In this document: positions 1 through 8,439 of the stretch, piece after piece | Layout: every line of letters begins with the position of its first letter | Numbering within the stretch: position 1 is the stretch's first letter | NCBI GenBank assembly: GCA_963665395.2 | Contig: OY762251.1 | Span: forward strand, 4,464,001 to 4,528,000 | From: Bin87 sp963665395 | GTDB lineage: Bacteria; Chloroflexota; Dehalococcoidia; Lucifugimonadales; UBA3495 | Reading direction: 5' to 3' | Length of the DNA: 64,000 bases | The notes under the pieces: model-generated | What the model saw: only the letters and a program-made list of their open reading frames with translations | Told to the model about the DNA's origin: nothing | The model's database searches: none | Made by a program: the position numbers and the translations under genes

Positions 1-1464
1 AACAAGAACGGCGTGGTCATCGTCCAGGGCGGGCCGGGCATTGAAAACGCTTTCTCCGGCGTGGCCCAGGCATACGCCGACTCGTCGCCCCTGCTGATGG
101 TCCCGAACCATCCGGGCACGCGGCGGCATGGAACGTCATCCGACTTCGACGCCGCCCGCAACTACCAGGGCGTCACCAAGTGGGCCGATTCCGTCAACCA
201 TACCGACCGGATCCCCGAAATGATGCGGCGCGCCTACACACAGCTGCGCACCGGCCGGCCCTATCCGGTGCTGGTGGAGATGCCCAACGACGTGCTGGCC
301 GGCGAAATCTCCGAGGAGCAGTTCCACTACCAGCCCCAGCGCAAGCGGCGCTCCGCCGGCGATCCCCGGGACGTTTCCCGCGTCGCCGAGCTGCTGGTCA
401 ACGCGCGGCGGCCGGTGATTTACGCCGGCCAGGGCGTCCTGTACGCCGAGGCCACGCCGGAGTTGGTGGATCTGGCCGAGTTGCTCAACGCGCCCACCAT
501 GACCACCACGTTGGGCAAGAGCGGCTTCCCGGAGAACCATGCGCTAGCGCTGGGCGCCGGCGGCAACACCGGCACCCGCATGGTGGGCGAGTTTCTGGCG
601 AAAAGCGACGTGGTGTTCGGCATTGGGACGAGTTTCCAGAAGACGCTGGCCTCCGCGCCGGTGCCGGCCGGCAAGACGGTCATCCAGTCCACCATCGACG
701 AGAAGGACCTGAACGGGGAGTACCCGCTGGAGGAGATAATCGTCGGCGACGCCAAGCTGGTGCTGGGCCAGCTGATTGAGGAAGTGAAGGACCGCCTGGG
801 CGATGACGGACGGCGCGGCGACCCGTCGGTGGCCGAGGAAATCCGCCAGGTGCGCCGGGAGTGGCTGGCCGAATGGATGCCCCGCCTGTCCAGCAACGAC
901 GCGCCGATAAGTCCCTATCGGGTGGTGTACGAACTCAACGCCCGGCTGGACAAGGCCAACAGCATCGTCACCCACGACTCCGGCAACCCCCGGGACCAGA
1001 TTGTGCCCTTCTACGCCGCCACCGCGCCGCGGGGCTACATCGGCTGGGGCAACTCGACGCAGTTGGGCAGCGGGCTGGGCTACGCCATGGGGGCGAAGGT
1101 GGCTTTCCCGGAGAAGACGTGCGTGAACCTGATGGGCGACGTTGCGGTGGGCATGGCGGGCACGGACTTCGAGACGGCGGCCCGCGAAAAGCTGGGCATC
1201 ATCACCGTCATCGTGAACAACGGGGCCATGGGCGGCTACGAGAAGAACATCCCCATCGCCACCGAGCGGTACGGAACCAAGTACGTAACCGGCGAGTACG
1301 CCCGCATGGCTGAAGCCCTGGGCGCCTACGCCGAACACGTAACCGACCCCGCCGAAGTCGGCCCCGCCATCGAGCGGGCGAAAGAGATTTCGGCGACCGG
1401 GCAGCCGTGCGTGCTGGAGGTGATAACGCGGGAGGAGCCGGTGTTCTCGCAGTACTACCGGTAG
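1..1464 (+). CDS. TPP-dependent enzyme, acetolactate-synthase-like (5' partial)
   Basis: The frame is open to base 1, so the start of the N-terminal PYR domain, with the expected catalytic Glu, lies outside the window. What remains shows the rest of the PYR domain (VIVQGGPGIENAFSG), a middle Rossmann-like domain starting near RRPVIYAGQGV, and a C-terminal PP domain with the cofactor site LMGDVAVGMAG followed by VIVNNGAMGG. The usual GDG of the TPP/Mg motif reads GDV; the NN pair is kept. The fold is that of acetolactate synthase, benzoylformate decarboxylase and oxalyl-CoA decarboxylase. The substrate cannot be read from the sequence, and no small regulatory subunit (IlvH type) follows, which argues against a housekeeping acetolactate synthase. 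Confidence 0.85.
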   Translation, partial: NKNGVVIVQGGPGIENAFSGVAQAYADSSPLLMVPNHPGTRRHGTSSDFDAARNYQGVTKWADSVNHTDRIPEMMRRAYTQLRTGRPYPVLVEMPNDVLAGEISEEQFHYQPQRKRRSAGDPRDVSRVAELLVNARRPVIYAGQGVLYAEATPELVDLAELLNAPTMTTTLGKSGFPENHALALGAGGNTGTRMVGEFLAKSDVVFGIGTSFQKTLASAPVPAGKTVIQSTIDEKDLNGEYPLEEIIVGDAKLVLGQLIEEVKDRLGDDGRRGDPSVAEEIRQVRREWLAEWMPRLSSNDAPISPYRVVYELNARLDKANSIVTHDSGNPRDQIVPFYAATAPRGYIGWGNSTQLGSGLGYAMGAKVAFPEKTCVNLMGDVAVGMAGTDFETAAREKLGIITVIVNNGAMGGYEKNIPIATERYGTKYVTGEYARMAEALGAYAEHVTDPAEVGPAIERAKEISATGQPCVLEVITREEPVFSQYYR

Positions 1465-1529
1465 GGGAACGAACGGCCGCGCAGTGCTATACTACGAAGG
1501 GCAAACCTTCGTGAAAGGAACGGGAGAGA

Positions 1530-1919
1530 ATGGTACAACCCGTCGCAGCCCAATCAGGCAGTACTTTGGAAACTGCAACCCACCCGGTTGTCCGCGAATT
1601 CGCGACGGGAGCTGGGGGGGTGCGTCCTGCCGCCCAAGTCGTCGCTGCTGCCGCTCGCATCGTGCAGGCAGCGCTTGATTACACCGTCGGCCCCGAAATC
1701 ACCTTTGACGACGAAGATGGTATCGATTTTCACCTGCGACTTGCCAATGGGTTGCTCGTGATGGCCAACCTCTTCCCCGATGGAACCATTGACGCCAGCG
1801 TGTACGACGACAGCCGAGGCGCGCCCGTCAAAACGGTTGTGCGTATGCGGCGTAAAGCGACATCGGAACAAGACTTAATCCAACTCTTCCGGTCAGGAAT
1901 TCATGCCAGTACCACCTGA
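1530..1919 (+). CDS. Hypothetical protein, first of an overlapping pair
   Basis: A 129-residue protein I do not recognise. It has an Ala/Val-rich helical first half (about residues 30-50), then a probable beta-rich part (ITFDDEDGIDFHLRLANGLL, then DGTIDASVYDD), with no signal peptide and no membrane segment. A -10-like TATACT at 1488-1493 and a small hairpin (arms ACGAAGG/CCTTCGT, 1493-1511) lie upstream, and GGGAGAG precedes the ATG. The 3' end overlaps the next gene by 17 bases, which suggests coupled translation and a joint function. Confidence 0.6.
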   Translation: MVQPVAAQSGSTLETATHPVVREFATGAGGVRPAAQVVAAAARIVQAALDYTVGPEITFDDEDGIDFHLRLANGLLVMANLFPDGTIDASVYDDSRGAPVKTVVRMRRKATSEQDLIQLFRSGIHASTT

Positions 1920-2331
1920 CGACATGATATGTCGCTTCATCAACCCGGACCGCAACACTTGGAACGCCAATCTTAACCGACCCACACAACGAGCGTTCAA
2001 GCAAGCCGGTCTTTCCGTCTGGCATCAGGCGCGATTGAGTGAGTGGAACGTCGCGCTTGAAGACCTGTTAATTGTCAACCTTTCCGGGTACGGTCAGGCG
2101 CACCATCAAGTTGGCGACTATCTGGACTTGGCCAAGCAAGTGGCGCAAGAAGAAGATATACCGTGTGAAGTGCAGGTGGAATGGCGTCCCGATGAAGTGT
2201 CCGAACCGTGGTGGCAATGGCGATACGCTCACGTCCAGGTGGAAGCTACGGCAGGCCCGGCCGACTTCCCGCTGGAACTCCGCCGCCTGCTTGCAGCCAA
2301 TGCGCGAGCTATAATACCGCCGGCCGCGTAG
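1903..2331 (+). CDS. Hypothetical protein, second of an overlapping pair
   Basis: A 142-residue soluble protein of unknown function that starts inside the preceding gene, with CAGGA five bases before the ATG. It is Trp-rich (PWWQWRYAHVQVEA) and acidic in the middle (QVAQEEDIPCEVQVEWRPDE). The two-gene arrangement resembles small toxin-antitoxin or accessory modules, but no known toxin motif is visible, so I assign no function. Confidence 0.6.
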   Translation: MPVPPDDMICRFINPDRNTWNANLNRPTQRAFKQAGLSVWHQARLSEWNVALEDLLIVNLSGYGQAHHQVGDYLDLAKQVAQEEDIPCEVQVEWRPDEVSEPWWQWRYAHVQVEATAGPADFPLELRRLLAANARAIIPPAA

Positions 2332-2393
2332 TATCAACTTAATCTACGCACCCTTTCCGCAGATTGCGTATTAACCGGCAATTCGATTGCCCA

Positions 2394-3968
2394 ATGCCCG
2401 ACCTTCCCATCATCGTCATCGGCGGCGGGCCGGCCGGCTCGTGCGTCAGCGCGCTGCTGGCGCGTCGCGGCTATTCCGTGGTGCTGCTGGAGCGGGAGCG
2501 GTTTCCCCGCGCTCATGTGGGCGAGTCGCTGCTGCCGGCCAGCATTCCCATCCTGCATGACCTGGGCGCCCTGGAGGCGGTGCAGCGGGCCGGTTTCGTG
2601 GTCAAGCGCGGCGCGACCATGGTTTGGGGAACCGACCGGGAGCCGTGGAGCTGGTACTTCAGCGAGACCAACGCCAGCAATCCCCATTCCTACCAGGTGT
2701 GGCGGCCTGAGTTCGACGCAATACTGCTGGACAACGCCCGCCGGGCCGGCGTGGACGTGCGCGAGGGATGGGCGGCAACTGGCGTGGTATTCGACGATGC
2801 TGGAATCGCCGTCGCCGTCAGCTGCGGCGAAACCATGCTCCCCGCCCGGTTCGTCGTGGATGCCAGCGGGCAGGGCGGCCTGCTGGCCCGGCAGTTGGGA
2901 TTGCGCCAGTGGGATGACTTCTTCCGCAACCTGGCCGTGTTCGCCTACTACCAGGGCGGAGAACGGCTGCCCAGCCCGGACGACGGCAACATCCTCATCG
3001 AGTCCCAGCCCGGCGGCTGGCTGTGGAACATCCCGTTGCGCGACGGCTGGGCCAGCGTGGGCGCGGTGGTGGACGCCGAAACGGGTCAGCAGGGCATTCG
3101 TCAACTCGGTCCGCAGCGCTTTCTGGAAGCCCAGATCGCCGCCGCGCCGCGCACCGCCGGGATGCTGGAATCGGCTCACATGGCATCCGGGCCGGAAGTG
3201 GTGCGGGACTGGTCGTATCGCTGCAAATCTCTCTACGGGCCGGGCTACATCCTGGTGGGCGACGCCGGCTGCTTCATCGACCCGCTCTTTTCTTCCGGCG
3301 TCCACCTGGCCCTGACCGCGGCGACGCTGGCCGCCGCCGCGGTGGCATCGTCCATCGCCGACCCCGAAATGGCGGGCCCGGTGGGGCAGGTGTACCAGCA
3401 GCTTTACTACAAGGAATACGGGCACTTCCGCGAATTGGCCCGGCTCTTCTATTCCAGCAATCGCACCGCCGACTCCTACTTCTGGGAGGCCCGCCGCCTG
3501 CTGGATAACGACCCGTCGCTGACGCCGCGCCAGTCCTTCGTCCAGGCGGTTGCCGGCCAGCCGCCCCGGGGCTACGAGCGCGCGGTGCTGTCGCATGGCC
3601 TTGCGCCGGCGGCCTTCGGTCACAGCGTGGCCGCGGTGGAGTCGGAACGCCGGCGCCGGCAGGCGCAGGGTTTGCCGTCCGACGCGGGCATCCGTCTGGC
3701 CGATGGCGTGCTGCTGCAACGCCAGCCCGTGCTGGCCGACGGAGAATTCGTGTGGGGGTACGGGCTGGTCACGGACGGACACCCGGAAGGGCTGCCGTGC
3801 AGCGGGCTGGTGGCGCAACTGCTGACCTATCTGGACGGTTGCCGCACGGCCGGCGACGCTATAGCATCGCTGTGCGCCGGGATGGAAGCGAGCACGGCGC
3901 GACAGGTTGAGCAGGCGGCGGCGCAGGCGTTGCAGATTTTGTACGTGGATGGGGCGATAACGGGGTAG
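2394..3968 (+). CDS. Flavin-dependent halogenase-like FAD monooxygenase
   Basis: A 524-residue FAD-dependent monooxygenase of the tryptophan-halogenase/geranylgeranyl-reductase superfamily. It has an N-terminal GGGPAGS dinucleotide fold (residues 10-16), HVGESLLP (41-48), a Lys in GFVVKRGATMVWG (K71) and the WxWxIP motif WLWNIP (209-214), a hallmark of flavin-dependent halogenases. A second FAD-contact motif, GDAGCFIDPLFSSG, follows near residue 300, then a C-terminal extension of about 200 residues. FADH2 would come from a separate flavin reductase, not seen here. The ATG at 2394 is preferred over an upstream TTG (2364) because the FAD fold starts at once. A TATAAT lies at about 2309. No biosynthetic cluster surrounds it, so the substrate is unknown. 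Confidence 0.78.
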   Translation: MPDLPIIVIGGGPAGSCVSALLARRGYSVVLLERERFPRAHVGESLLPASIPILHDLGALEAVQRAGFVVKRGATMVWGTDREPWSWYFSETNASNPHSYQVWRPEFDAILLDNARRAGVDVREGWAATGVVFDDAGIAVAVSCGETMLPARFVVDASGQGGLLARQLGLRQWDDFFRNLAVFAYYQGGERLPSPDDGNILIESQPGGWLWNIPLRDGWASVGAVVDAETGQQGIRQLGPQRFLEAQIAAAPRTAGMLESAHMASGPEVVRDWSYRCKSLYGPGYILVGDAGCFIDPLFSSGVHLALTAATLAAAAVASSIADPEMAGPVGQVYQQLYYKEYGHFRELARLFYSSNRTADSYFWEARRLLDNDPSLTPRQSFVQAVAGQPPRGYERAVLSHGLAPAAFGHSVAAVESERRRRQAQGLPSDAGIRLADGVLLQRQPVLADGEFVWGYGLVTDGHPEGLPCSGLVAQLLTYLDGCRTAGDAIASLCAGMEASTARQVEQAAAQALQILYVDGAITG

Positions 3969-3989
3969 GGGGAATAATCATTCGCCCTT
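3965..3989. repeat. Degenerate copy of the 28-bp palindrome
   Basis: GTAGGGGG, then AATAATCATT, then CGCCCTT: an imperfect form of the dispersed palindrome. It covers the stop codons of the two convergent genes that meet here (TAG at 3966-3968 and TGA of the minus-strand gene at 3978-3980). Confidence 0.55.
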
Positions 3990-5450
3990 GTTTTGCAGCA
4001 TACGGACGGCGATGAGTGCGCCGGCTTTGCTTACGCCTTTTCCCCATTCCTCGCCATGTTCAAATTCGGACAGATTGGACAAGGCGTGTCCAAGTTCGTG
4101 GATTATCAGATCGTAATGATCTGTAGATTCATAAGGCGGCTGGAAGAATGACTTGCCAAGGCGTCCCTCGTTGAACCGTATTATTGGGGTCTTGGTTGAT
4201 ACGTTGCAGTCGGCGAGCGCGGTGTTAGCGGGCTCGTTGAGATAAAGCACGGTTGCTTTGAGGTCGCAATAGCCGGCCATTTCGATGACCCACTCAGCGA
4301 ATCGTGCTTGGTCAGAGCCGGGTTTAGGTGGATCACCACCAGAGGGTAGTTTATCCAGGGTGAACTCTTCGTCAGAGTATTTCACGCCGGCATACGTTCG
4401 GAACGCTTCGATTTCCCTCTTGGATAATCCGCGTGAGTCGATTAATCTGTAACCTGCCTCCATGGCGCGCTGATCGGCGCCCCGGTCGATCAGTGAAGTG
4501 AAAACGGCTTTGGGCCCATAACGTCCCACTGCTACTGACTTGACGGCTTCAGGGCTGGTCTGTGTGTGCGTGAGTGCGCGTTTCACCCAATCAGAAGTAA
4601 AGTCGTCTTGATTCAGCATTCTATGGCCCGCGTTGAGAGCCTCCGCGTAGATGCGATTGAGATAAGACTCGCTGACGGCATCCCTTTGCTGCCCCATCGG
4701 GACCCTCTGCATAACGTCGACGTCCCACGGGCAGTCGATTGTCCGCACAGGTATCCCCATTTCGTAGAGCCATCTCTCGTTGGCGTCTTGCGGTTCTACG
4801 AAGTGAATCTCGGTTCGTCGTTGTGTTGCCCGCAGGGGATCGCCGGGAGCGTCCTGCACTACGGTTTGCAGTGATGGGGAGCTAATTGCAGCAGCAGGTC
4901 GGGTCTCTACCTGCTGGTCGTTGACGAACAAGCGGCAGTTAGCCGGCGGCCTGAAACGTTGCAACATTTCGACGAGTTCATCGCTCTGCTGTTTGTCCCA
5001 CGGCATCAGTGCTTTTACTACTGTGCCTTTGGGTCGTGAGTTGGGAGTCCGTTCTCTTGACCCCGTGCGCGGGAAGGTTACAGTTTGCCCCTTAGTTTCC
5101 ACCTCCGCCTCAATCGCTACGCTGATGACGTCCTTTTCGCCGATGTTGAAGCGGCCTCTTTGGGTGGGATTGAGACGCTTCTTGGTGTGCCCCATGAGGG
5201 TATAAGCGTCTGCGATGTCGCTGAATCCAGACCCGTCATCCTCTACGATAATCCATGTAGTGTCACCGTCAGGCTGTGGATCGGCGGTGACGCGGCATTC
5301 GGTAGCGAACGGAGCTTCATCCCATGCGTTTTGAATCAGCTCCTTCACCAGATTCCAGGGCTGGCGACCGATGTTAATCTCGCGCATCCCGGATTCGGAT
5401 ACTTCGAAACGTCCGGTTGGCTCGTGCGGATGTGGTTCGGGGGTAGTCAT
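3978..5450 (-). CDS. GHKL ATPase fused to C-terminal HEXXH metallopeptidase-like domain
   Basis: A 490-residue protein. The N-terminal half is a GHKL (Hsp90/MutL/MORC-type) ATPase: N-box VKELIQNAWDE (35-45), G1 box DDGSGF (71-76) and a lid region RGRFNIGEK (98-106). After a central region of unknown fold, the C-terminus carries IIHELGHALS (HELGH at 451-455) followed by EFEHGEEW, giving HExxH-x9-HGxxW, which resembles SprT-type zinc proteases. No membrane segments are visible, so it is probably cytoplasmic. It converges on the halogenase-like gene; an uncharacterised gene lies 19 bases upstream on the same strand. An ATP-gated protease or a conflict-system protein are both possible. Confidence 0.75.
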   Translation of the reverse strand: MTTPEPHPHEPTGRFEVSESGMREINIGRQPWNLVKELIQNAWDEAPFATECRVTADPQPDGDTTWIIVEDDGSGFSDIADAYTLMGHTKKRLNPTQRGRFNIGEKDVISVAIEAEVETKGQTVTFPRTGSRERTPNSRPKGTVVKALMPWDKQQSDELVEMLQRFRPPANCRLFVNDQQVETRPAAAISSPSLQTVVQDAPGDPLRATQRRTEIHFVEPQDANERWLYEMGIPVRTIDCPWDVDVMQRVPMGQQRDAVSESYLNRIYAEALNAGHRMLNQDDFTSDWVKRALTHTQTSPEAVKSVAVGRYGPKAVFTSLIDRGADQRAMEAGYRLIDSRGLSKREIEAFRTYAGVKYSDEEFTLDKLPSGGDPPKPGSDQARFAEWVIEMAGYCDLKATVLYLNEPANTALADCNVSTKTPIIRFNEGRLGKSFFQPPYESTDHYDLIIHELGHALSNLSEFEHGEEWGKGVSKAGALIAVRMLQNKGE

Positions 5451-5469
5451 GATTTTCGGCCTCTTACGC

Positions 5470-6051
5470 CTACGGTTTCACCCACGTTTCCGACCAGGCG
5501 ATGCAGGCCGTGCTGCTCTGGGCTGGGCCGCGGGCTTCCAGGGATACCACGCCGCTGAGGGCGCGGTCGCCCACGGTGATCTGCGCGCTGCGGGCCGGGA
5601 AGAAGCAGCTGTACACGCCGTGGGTGCGGCCCGATGCTTCGCCGGCCGGGTTGTTGAGCACGAAGGGGGTGAAGAAGTCGTGCCAGCTGAGGACGACCGT
5701 CTCGGTGGAGGTGACGACGATCTCGTTGTAGGCGCTTTCAATGCCGCCGGACCTGCTGAACTCGGCGGGAATGACCGGCAGGTTGGGGTCGGCGAACTCC
5801 GGGAACAGCATACTTTCGATTTCGTCCTGCAAGTAGCGGGTCATGGCGATATTGTCGGAATAGACGCGCACCGGGTCGCGCTCCAAATCCGCGCTCTTGA
5901 GGAACAGGACGTGTCCCGCGCCGCCGGGCGACCAGAGGATGCGCCAGTGGCTGGTGCGGGTGGTCTGCTCGCCGCCGGCTTCCTGGGCCAAGCGGATGAA
6001 CGAGTTTTCGCCGGTGAGACAAACCTGGTTGGGGTCAACGGGGGTGGTCAT
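5470..6051 (-). CDS. Hypothetical protein
   Basis: A 193-residue soluble protein I do not recognise, conserved-looking over its whole length, with no signal peptide or membrane helix. It contains an RLAQEAGGEQTTRTSHWRIL segment near the N-terminus, which may mark a ligand-binding beta-rich fold; an alternating hydrophobic pattern near the C-terminus (QITVGDRALSGVVSLEA) supports beta strands. It lies 19 bases upstream of the GHKL-HEXXH gene on the same strand and may be cotranscribed with it. Confidence 0.6.
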   Translation of the reverse strand: MTTPVDPNQVCLTGENSFIRLAQEAGGEQTTRTSHWRILWSPGGAGHVLFLKSADLERDPVRVYSDNIAMTRYLQDEIESMLFPEFADPNLPVIPAEFSRSGGIESAYNEIVVTSTETVVLSWHDFFTPFVLNNPAGEASGRTHGVYSCFFPARSAQITVGDRALSGVVSLEARGPAQSSTACIAWSETWVKP

Positions 6052-6075
6052 GGTTGGTATTCTCCTTTTGCAAGT

Positions 6076-6465
6076 TCAGGGGCGCAGGGTGGTCACGCCG
6101 TATTTCGGGATGTCCGGGTCGTTGGTAATCAGGATCAGGTCTTCGATCTGCGCTTGGACCACCAGCATCCGGTCAAAGGGGTCGCGGTGGTGCAGGGGCA
6201 GGCTGCCGGCGGTCTTGGCGTGATCAATGGATATGCTCAGCAACATCAAGCCGGTTGCTGACATCACTTCCTCGGGTTCCGTGGTCAGCGGTGGCAATTT
6301 GCCCACACCTTGCTTGATGCTGATTTCCCAGATGCTGGCGATGCTAAGATAAGCTCGGCCAGCCGCGTTTCTGATTATCTCATTGACTTCCCGGCTCAGC
6401 CGGCGGTCTCCCATGACAAACCAGAGGAAAATGTGGGTGTCGAGCAAGTATAGTGTCATGGTCAC
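6076..6465 (-). CDS. vapC: PIN-domain toxin, VapC type
   Basis: A 129-residue PIN-domain ribonuclease of the VapC family. All acidic positions of the fold are present: D9 (LLDTHIFLW), E47 (SIASIWEIS), D95/D98 (HHRDPFDRML) and D116 (ITNDPDI). The family cleaves RNA, often tRNA or rRNA, when freed from its antitoxin. Its start overlaps the stop of the upstream antitoxin gene by four bases (ATGA), the usual coupled antitoxin-toxin order. Confidence 0.9.
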   Translation of the reverse strand: MTMTLYLLDTHIFLWFVMGDRRLSREVNEIIRNAAGRAYLSIASIWEISIKQGVGKLPPLTTEPEEVMSATGLMLLSISIDHAKTAGSLPLHHRDPFDRMLVVQAQIEDLILITNDPDIPKYGVTTLRP

Positions 6466-6698
6466 TTGTAGAAATCCTCGATGATGTCTTCCGGCGTGTC
6501 GCGGAAATTGTCAGGCAGTTCGTACTCTCCGCCGAACAGGTCTGGGAATAGCCCAGGCTTCACCGTTGGACGGTAGGCTTCATGCCGGGCTATCTTCATC
6601 CAAGGCTGACCGTCTTTGAGAACGATGACGTCAGAGCACCATGCCTTTTGAAACAGCTTGGTCATCTCTTCCGGCAGTTCATTCACGTCAATCCGCAT
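6462..6698 (-). CDS. VapB/Phd-type antitoxin
   Basis: A 78-residue protein directly upstream of the PIN toxin with a four-base overlap. The N-terminal half (MRIDVNELPEEMTKLFQKAW, then VIVLKDGQPWMKIA) matches the short Phd/YefM-like DNA-binding fold that carries a strand motif of the form VIVLKDGKPVAKL. The acidic C-terminus (DTPEDIIEDFYK) is the likely toxin-wrapping part. It would bind VapC and repress the pair. Confidence 0.75.
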   Translation of the reverse strand: MRIDVNELPEEMTKLFQKAWCSDVIVLKDGQPWMKIARHEAYRPTVKPGLFPDLFGGEYELPDNFRDTPEDIIEDFYK

Positions 6699-6749
6699 TT
6701 CGTTTCCCTCTCAATCGTCGTTGCGTTTAGCGCCGCGCGGCCTCGGCCA

Positions 6750-7526
6750 TTATAACCCGTCCGCCGCGGCGCGCATGGTGTTCAGGTACTCGTTGCTGGC
6801 GCCCTGGATCAGGCGGCCGACGGTGTTGTGGAAGTAGCGGACGCCCAGCTCCAGGTAGTGCGGCACCAGGTTGTCCGGGCAACTGCAACCGGCGGTGACG
6901 CCGGCGGCGGCAATCTGCTGCACGCCTTTCTCCACCAGCGCCTGCACCTCCGGGTGGGTTTGCTGGCCGGGGTAGCCCATGCTCTGGGACAAGTCGCCGG
7001 CGCCGATGAAATAGACATCCACGCCGGGCACTTTGACCAGTTCGGGAATGTTTTCGATGGCTTCCACTTCTTCCAGCATCAGGCAGACGAGGGTGTTTCG
7101 GTTGGCGTCGGCCACGTAGTCGGGGGTGGCCTGGTTGAAGCCATACTCGGCGGGCCGGCCGCCGCTGAACAGGCCGCGCTCGCCCTCCGGGAAGTATTTC
7201 ACCGCCGACACCGCCGCCCGGGCTTCCTCAGCAGTGTTGACGTGGGGGACCTGGACGCCCCAGGCGCCCCGGTCCAGGAAGGGCGAGATTATCTCGGGGC
7301 GGTTCCCCACCGGACGCACGATGGGCGCGGTTCCCGAGTATTCGGCGGCCCGGATCATGTCCTCGGCCAGGTCAATGGTGATGCTGCCGTGCTCGTTGTC
7401 GATCAAAACCCAGTCGTAGCCGAGATAGCCCAGCATCTCCACCACCTGCGGCGAGGGGAAGGTGATCATGGAGCCGAACACCGGCTGCCCGGCCGCCAGC
7501 TTTTGCTTCATCGTGTTTTCGCGCAT
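6750..7526 (-). CDS. HpcH/HpaI aldolase/citrate lyase family protein
   Basis: A 258-residue class II pyruvate aldolase-like TIM barrel. Visible motifs are GSMITFPSPQVVEMLGYLG near the N-terminus, IDNEHG (metal/pyruvate site, about 42-47), FPEGERG, the acidic metal-binding stretch MLEEVEAIENIPE and FIGAGDLSQSMG. Family members reversibly cleave 4-hydroxy-2-oxo acids to pyruvate plus an aldehyde, as in aromatic degradation. The start at 7526 has AGGAG ten bases upstream; a second ATG five codons in is possible. The gene is divergent from a winged-helix regulator, with an 11-bp-period repeat array between them. Confidence 0.85.
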   Translation of the reverse strand: MRENTMKQKLAAGQPVFGSMITFPSPQVVEMLGYLGYDWVLIDNEHGSITIDLAEDMIRAAEYSGTAPIVRPVGNRPEIISPFLDRGAWGVQVPHVNTAEEARAAVSAVKYFPEGERGLFSGGRPAEYGFNQATPDYVADANRNTLVCLMLEEVEAIENIPELVKVPGVDVYFIGAGDLSQSMGYPGQQTHPEVQALVEKGVQQIAAAGVTAGCSCPDNLVPHYLELGVRYFHNTVGRLIQGASNEYLNTMRAAADGL

Positions 7527-7595
7527 CGTGTTGTGCTCCTATCCGGCGGGTTCCGCCGATACATTTGACGGAATGCTATGCGCGGTTGTGTCTGC

Positions 7596-7645
7596 CGTCA
7601 ACATCCCGTAACAAAAGCGTAACGGGTTCGTAATCGCTTGTTAAT
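7596..7645. promoter_or_regulatory. Five direct repeats with 11-bp period (Pho-box-like operator)
   Basis: CGTCAA (7596), CGTAAC (7607), CGTAAC (7618), CGTAAT (7629) and TGTTAA (7639-7640) recur every 11 bp. OmpR/PhoB-family winged-helix proteins bind such head-to-tail half-sites, and the gene just downstream encodes one. The array sits in the divergent promoter region between the aldolase and the regulator. Confidence 0.6.
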
Positions 7646-7715
7646 CCGCAGGCCGCAATATGAGGCCAGCGGCGGCAAGCGCCATACTCACGCCGTCAGC
7701 GTCTCGGGTATCGCC

Positions 7716-8408
7716 ATGACTATGCACGCCAGTCTTCGATCAACCACCCGCCCGACCGCCCGCGTACTGATGCTGGGTTGTGGCTGGGATACTTTGCAGG
7801 GCACACTGGGCGCGGTCGCGGACAGCGGGGCGATAGAACTCATGGGGCCAGAACCGGCGTATGACGCCGGAACGGACTACGGGCCCGACGCGCCGGCGGT
7901 GCTGCTCCTGTCACCCGACGCCGACGGGGCCATTTTCAGCCGGGATGACGCCGCCCCCCTGGTGCTGCGCTGCATCGCCGACGCGGAGCTGGACGCGCCG
8001 GACATCTACGACGATTCCGACGATTTCGTAACCGTGCCGTGTCCGCCGGCGGAGCTCATCAAGCGTATCCTCCGCCTGGCTCGCCGCTACGAGCGCTCCG
8101 CGGCGTCGGCGGAGTCCATCATGGTGGGCGGCATTACGCTTAACCCGGCTACCTACCAGGTGACCGCCAACGGCCGGCCCGTGGACCTGGCCTGGCTGGA
8201 GTTTCGGCTGCTGTCGTTCCTGATGGAAAACATGGGCAAGGTCTTCACCAGGGACCAGCTTCTCGCCAACGTCTGGGGTGTGGAAAACATTGGGGGCACG
8301 CGCACCGTGGACGTCCACATCCGCCGCCTGCGTTACAAGCTGGAAATCGGCGGCGATACCTACTTCCGCACGGTGAAAAACGTGGGTTATGGGATGGTGG
8401 AGCCGTAG
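7716..8408 (+). CDS. OmpR/PhoB-type winged-helix regulator with degenerate receiver
   Basis: A 230-residue transcription factor. Residues 136-228 form a trans_reg_C winged helix (GGITLNPATYQV, LAWLEFRLLSFLM, RDQLLANVWG, RTVDVHIRRLRYKLE, FRTVKNVGYGM). The N-terminal 120 residues are shaped like a receiver, but strand beta3 reads VLLLSPDAD without the phospho-Asp and the invariant Lys of the TKP motif is Val (DDFVTVPCP). It therefore probably acts without phosphorylation. No partner kinase is adjacent. The ATG at 7716 is chosen because the upstream in-frame extension from a TTG (7638) would run through the repeat operator. Confidence 0.85.
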   Translation: MTMHASLRSTTRPTARVLMLGCGWDTLQGTLGAVADSGAIELMGPEPAYDAGTDYGPDAPAVLLLSPDADGAIFSRDDAAPLVLRCIADAELDAPDIYDDSDDFVTVPCPPAELIKRILRLARRYERSAASAESIMVGGITLNPATYQVTANGRPVDLAWLEFRLLSFLMENMGKVFTRDQLLANVWGVENIGGTRTVDVHIRRLRYKLEIGGDTYFRTVKNVGYGMVEP

Positions 8409-8439
8409 GGGCAGCCGGCGGCGCTATACTGTATGCTGG

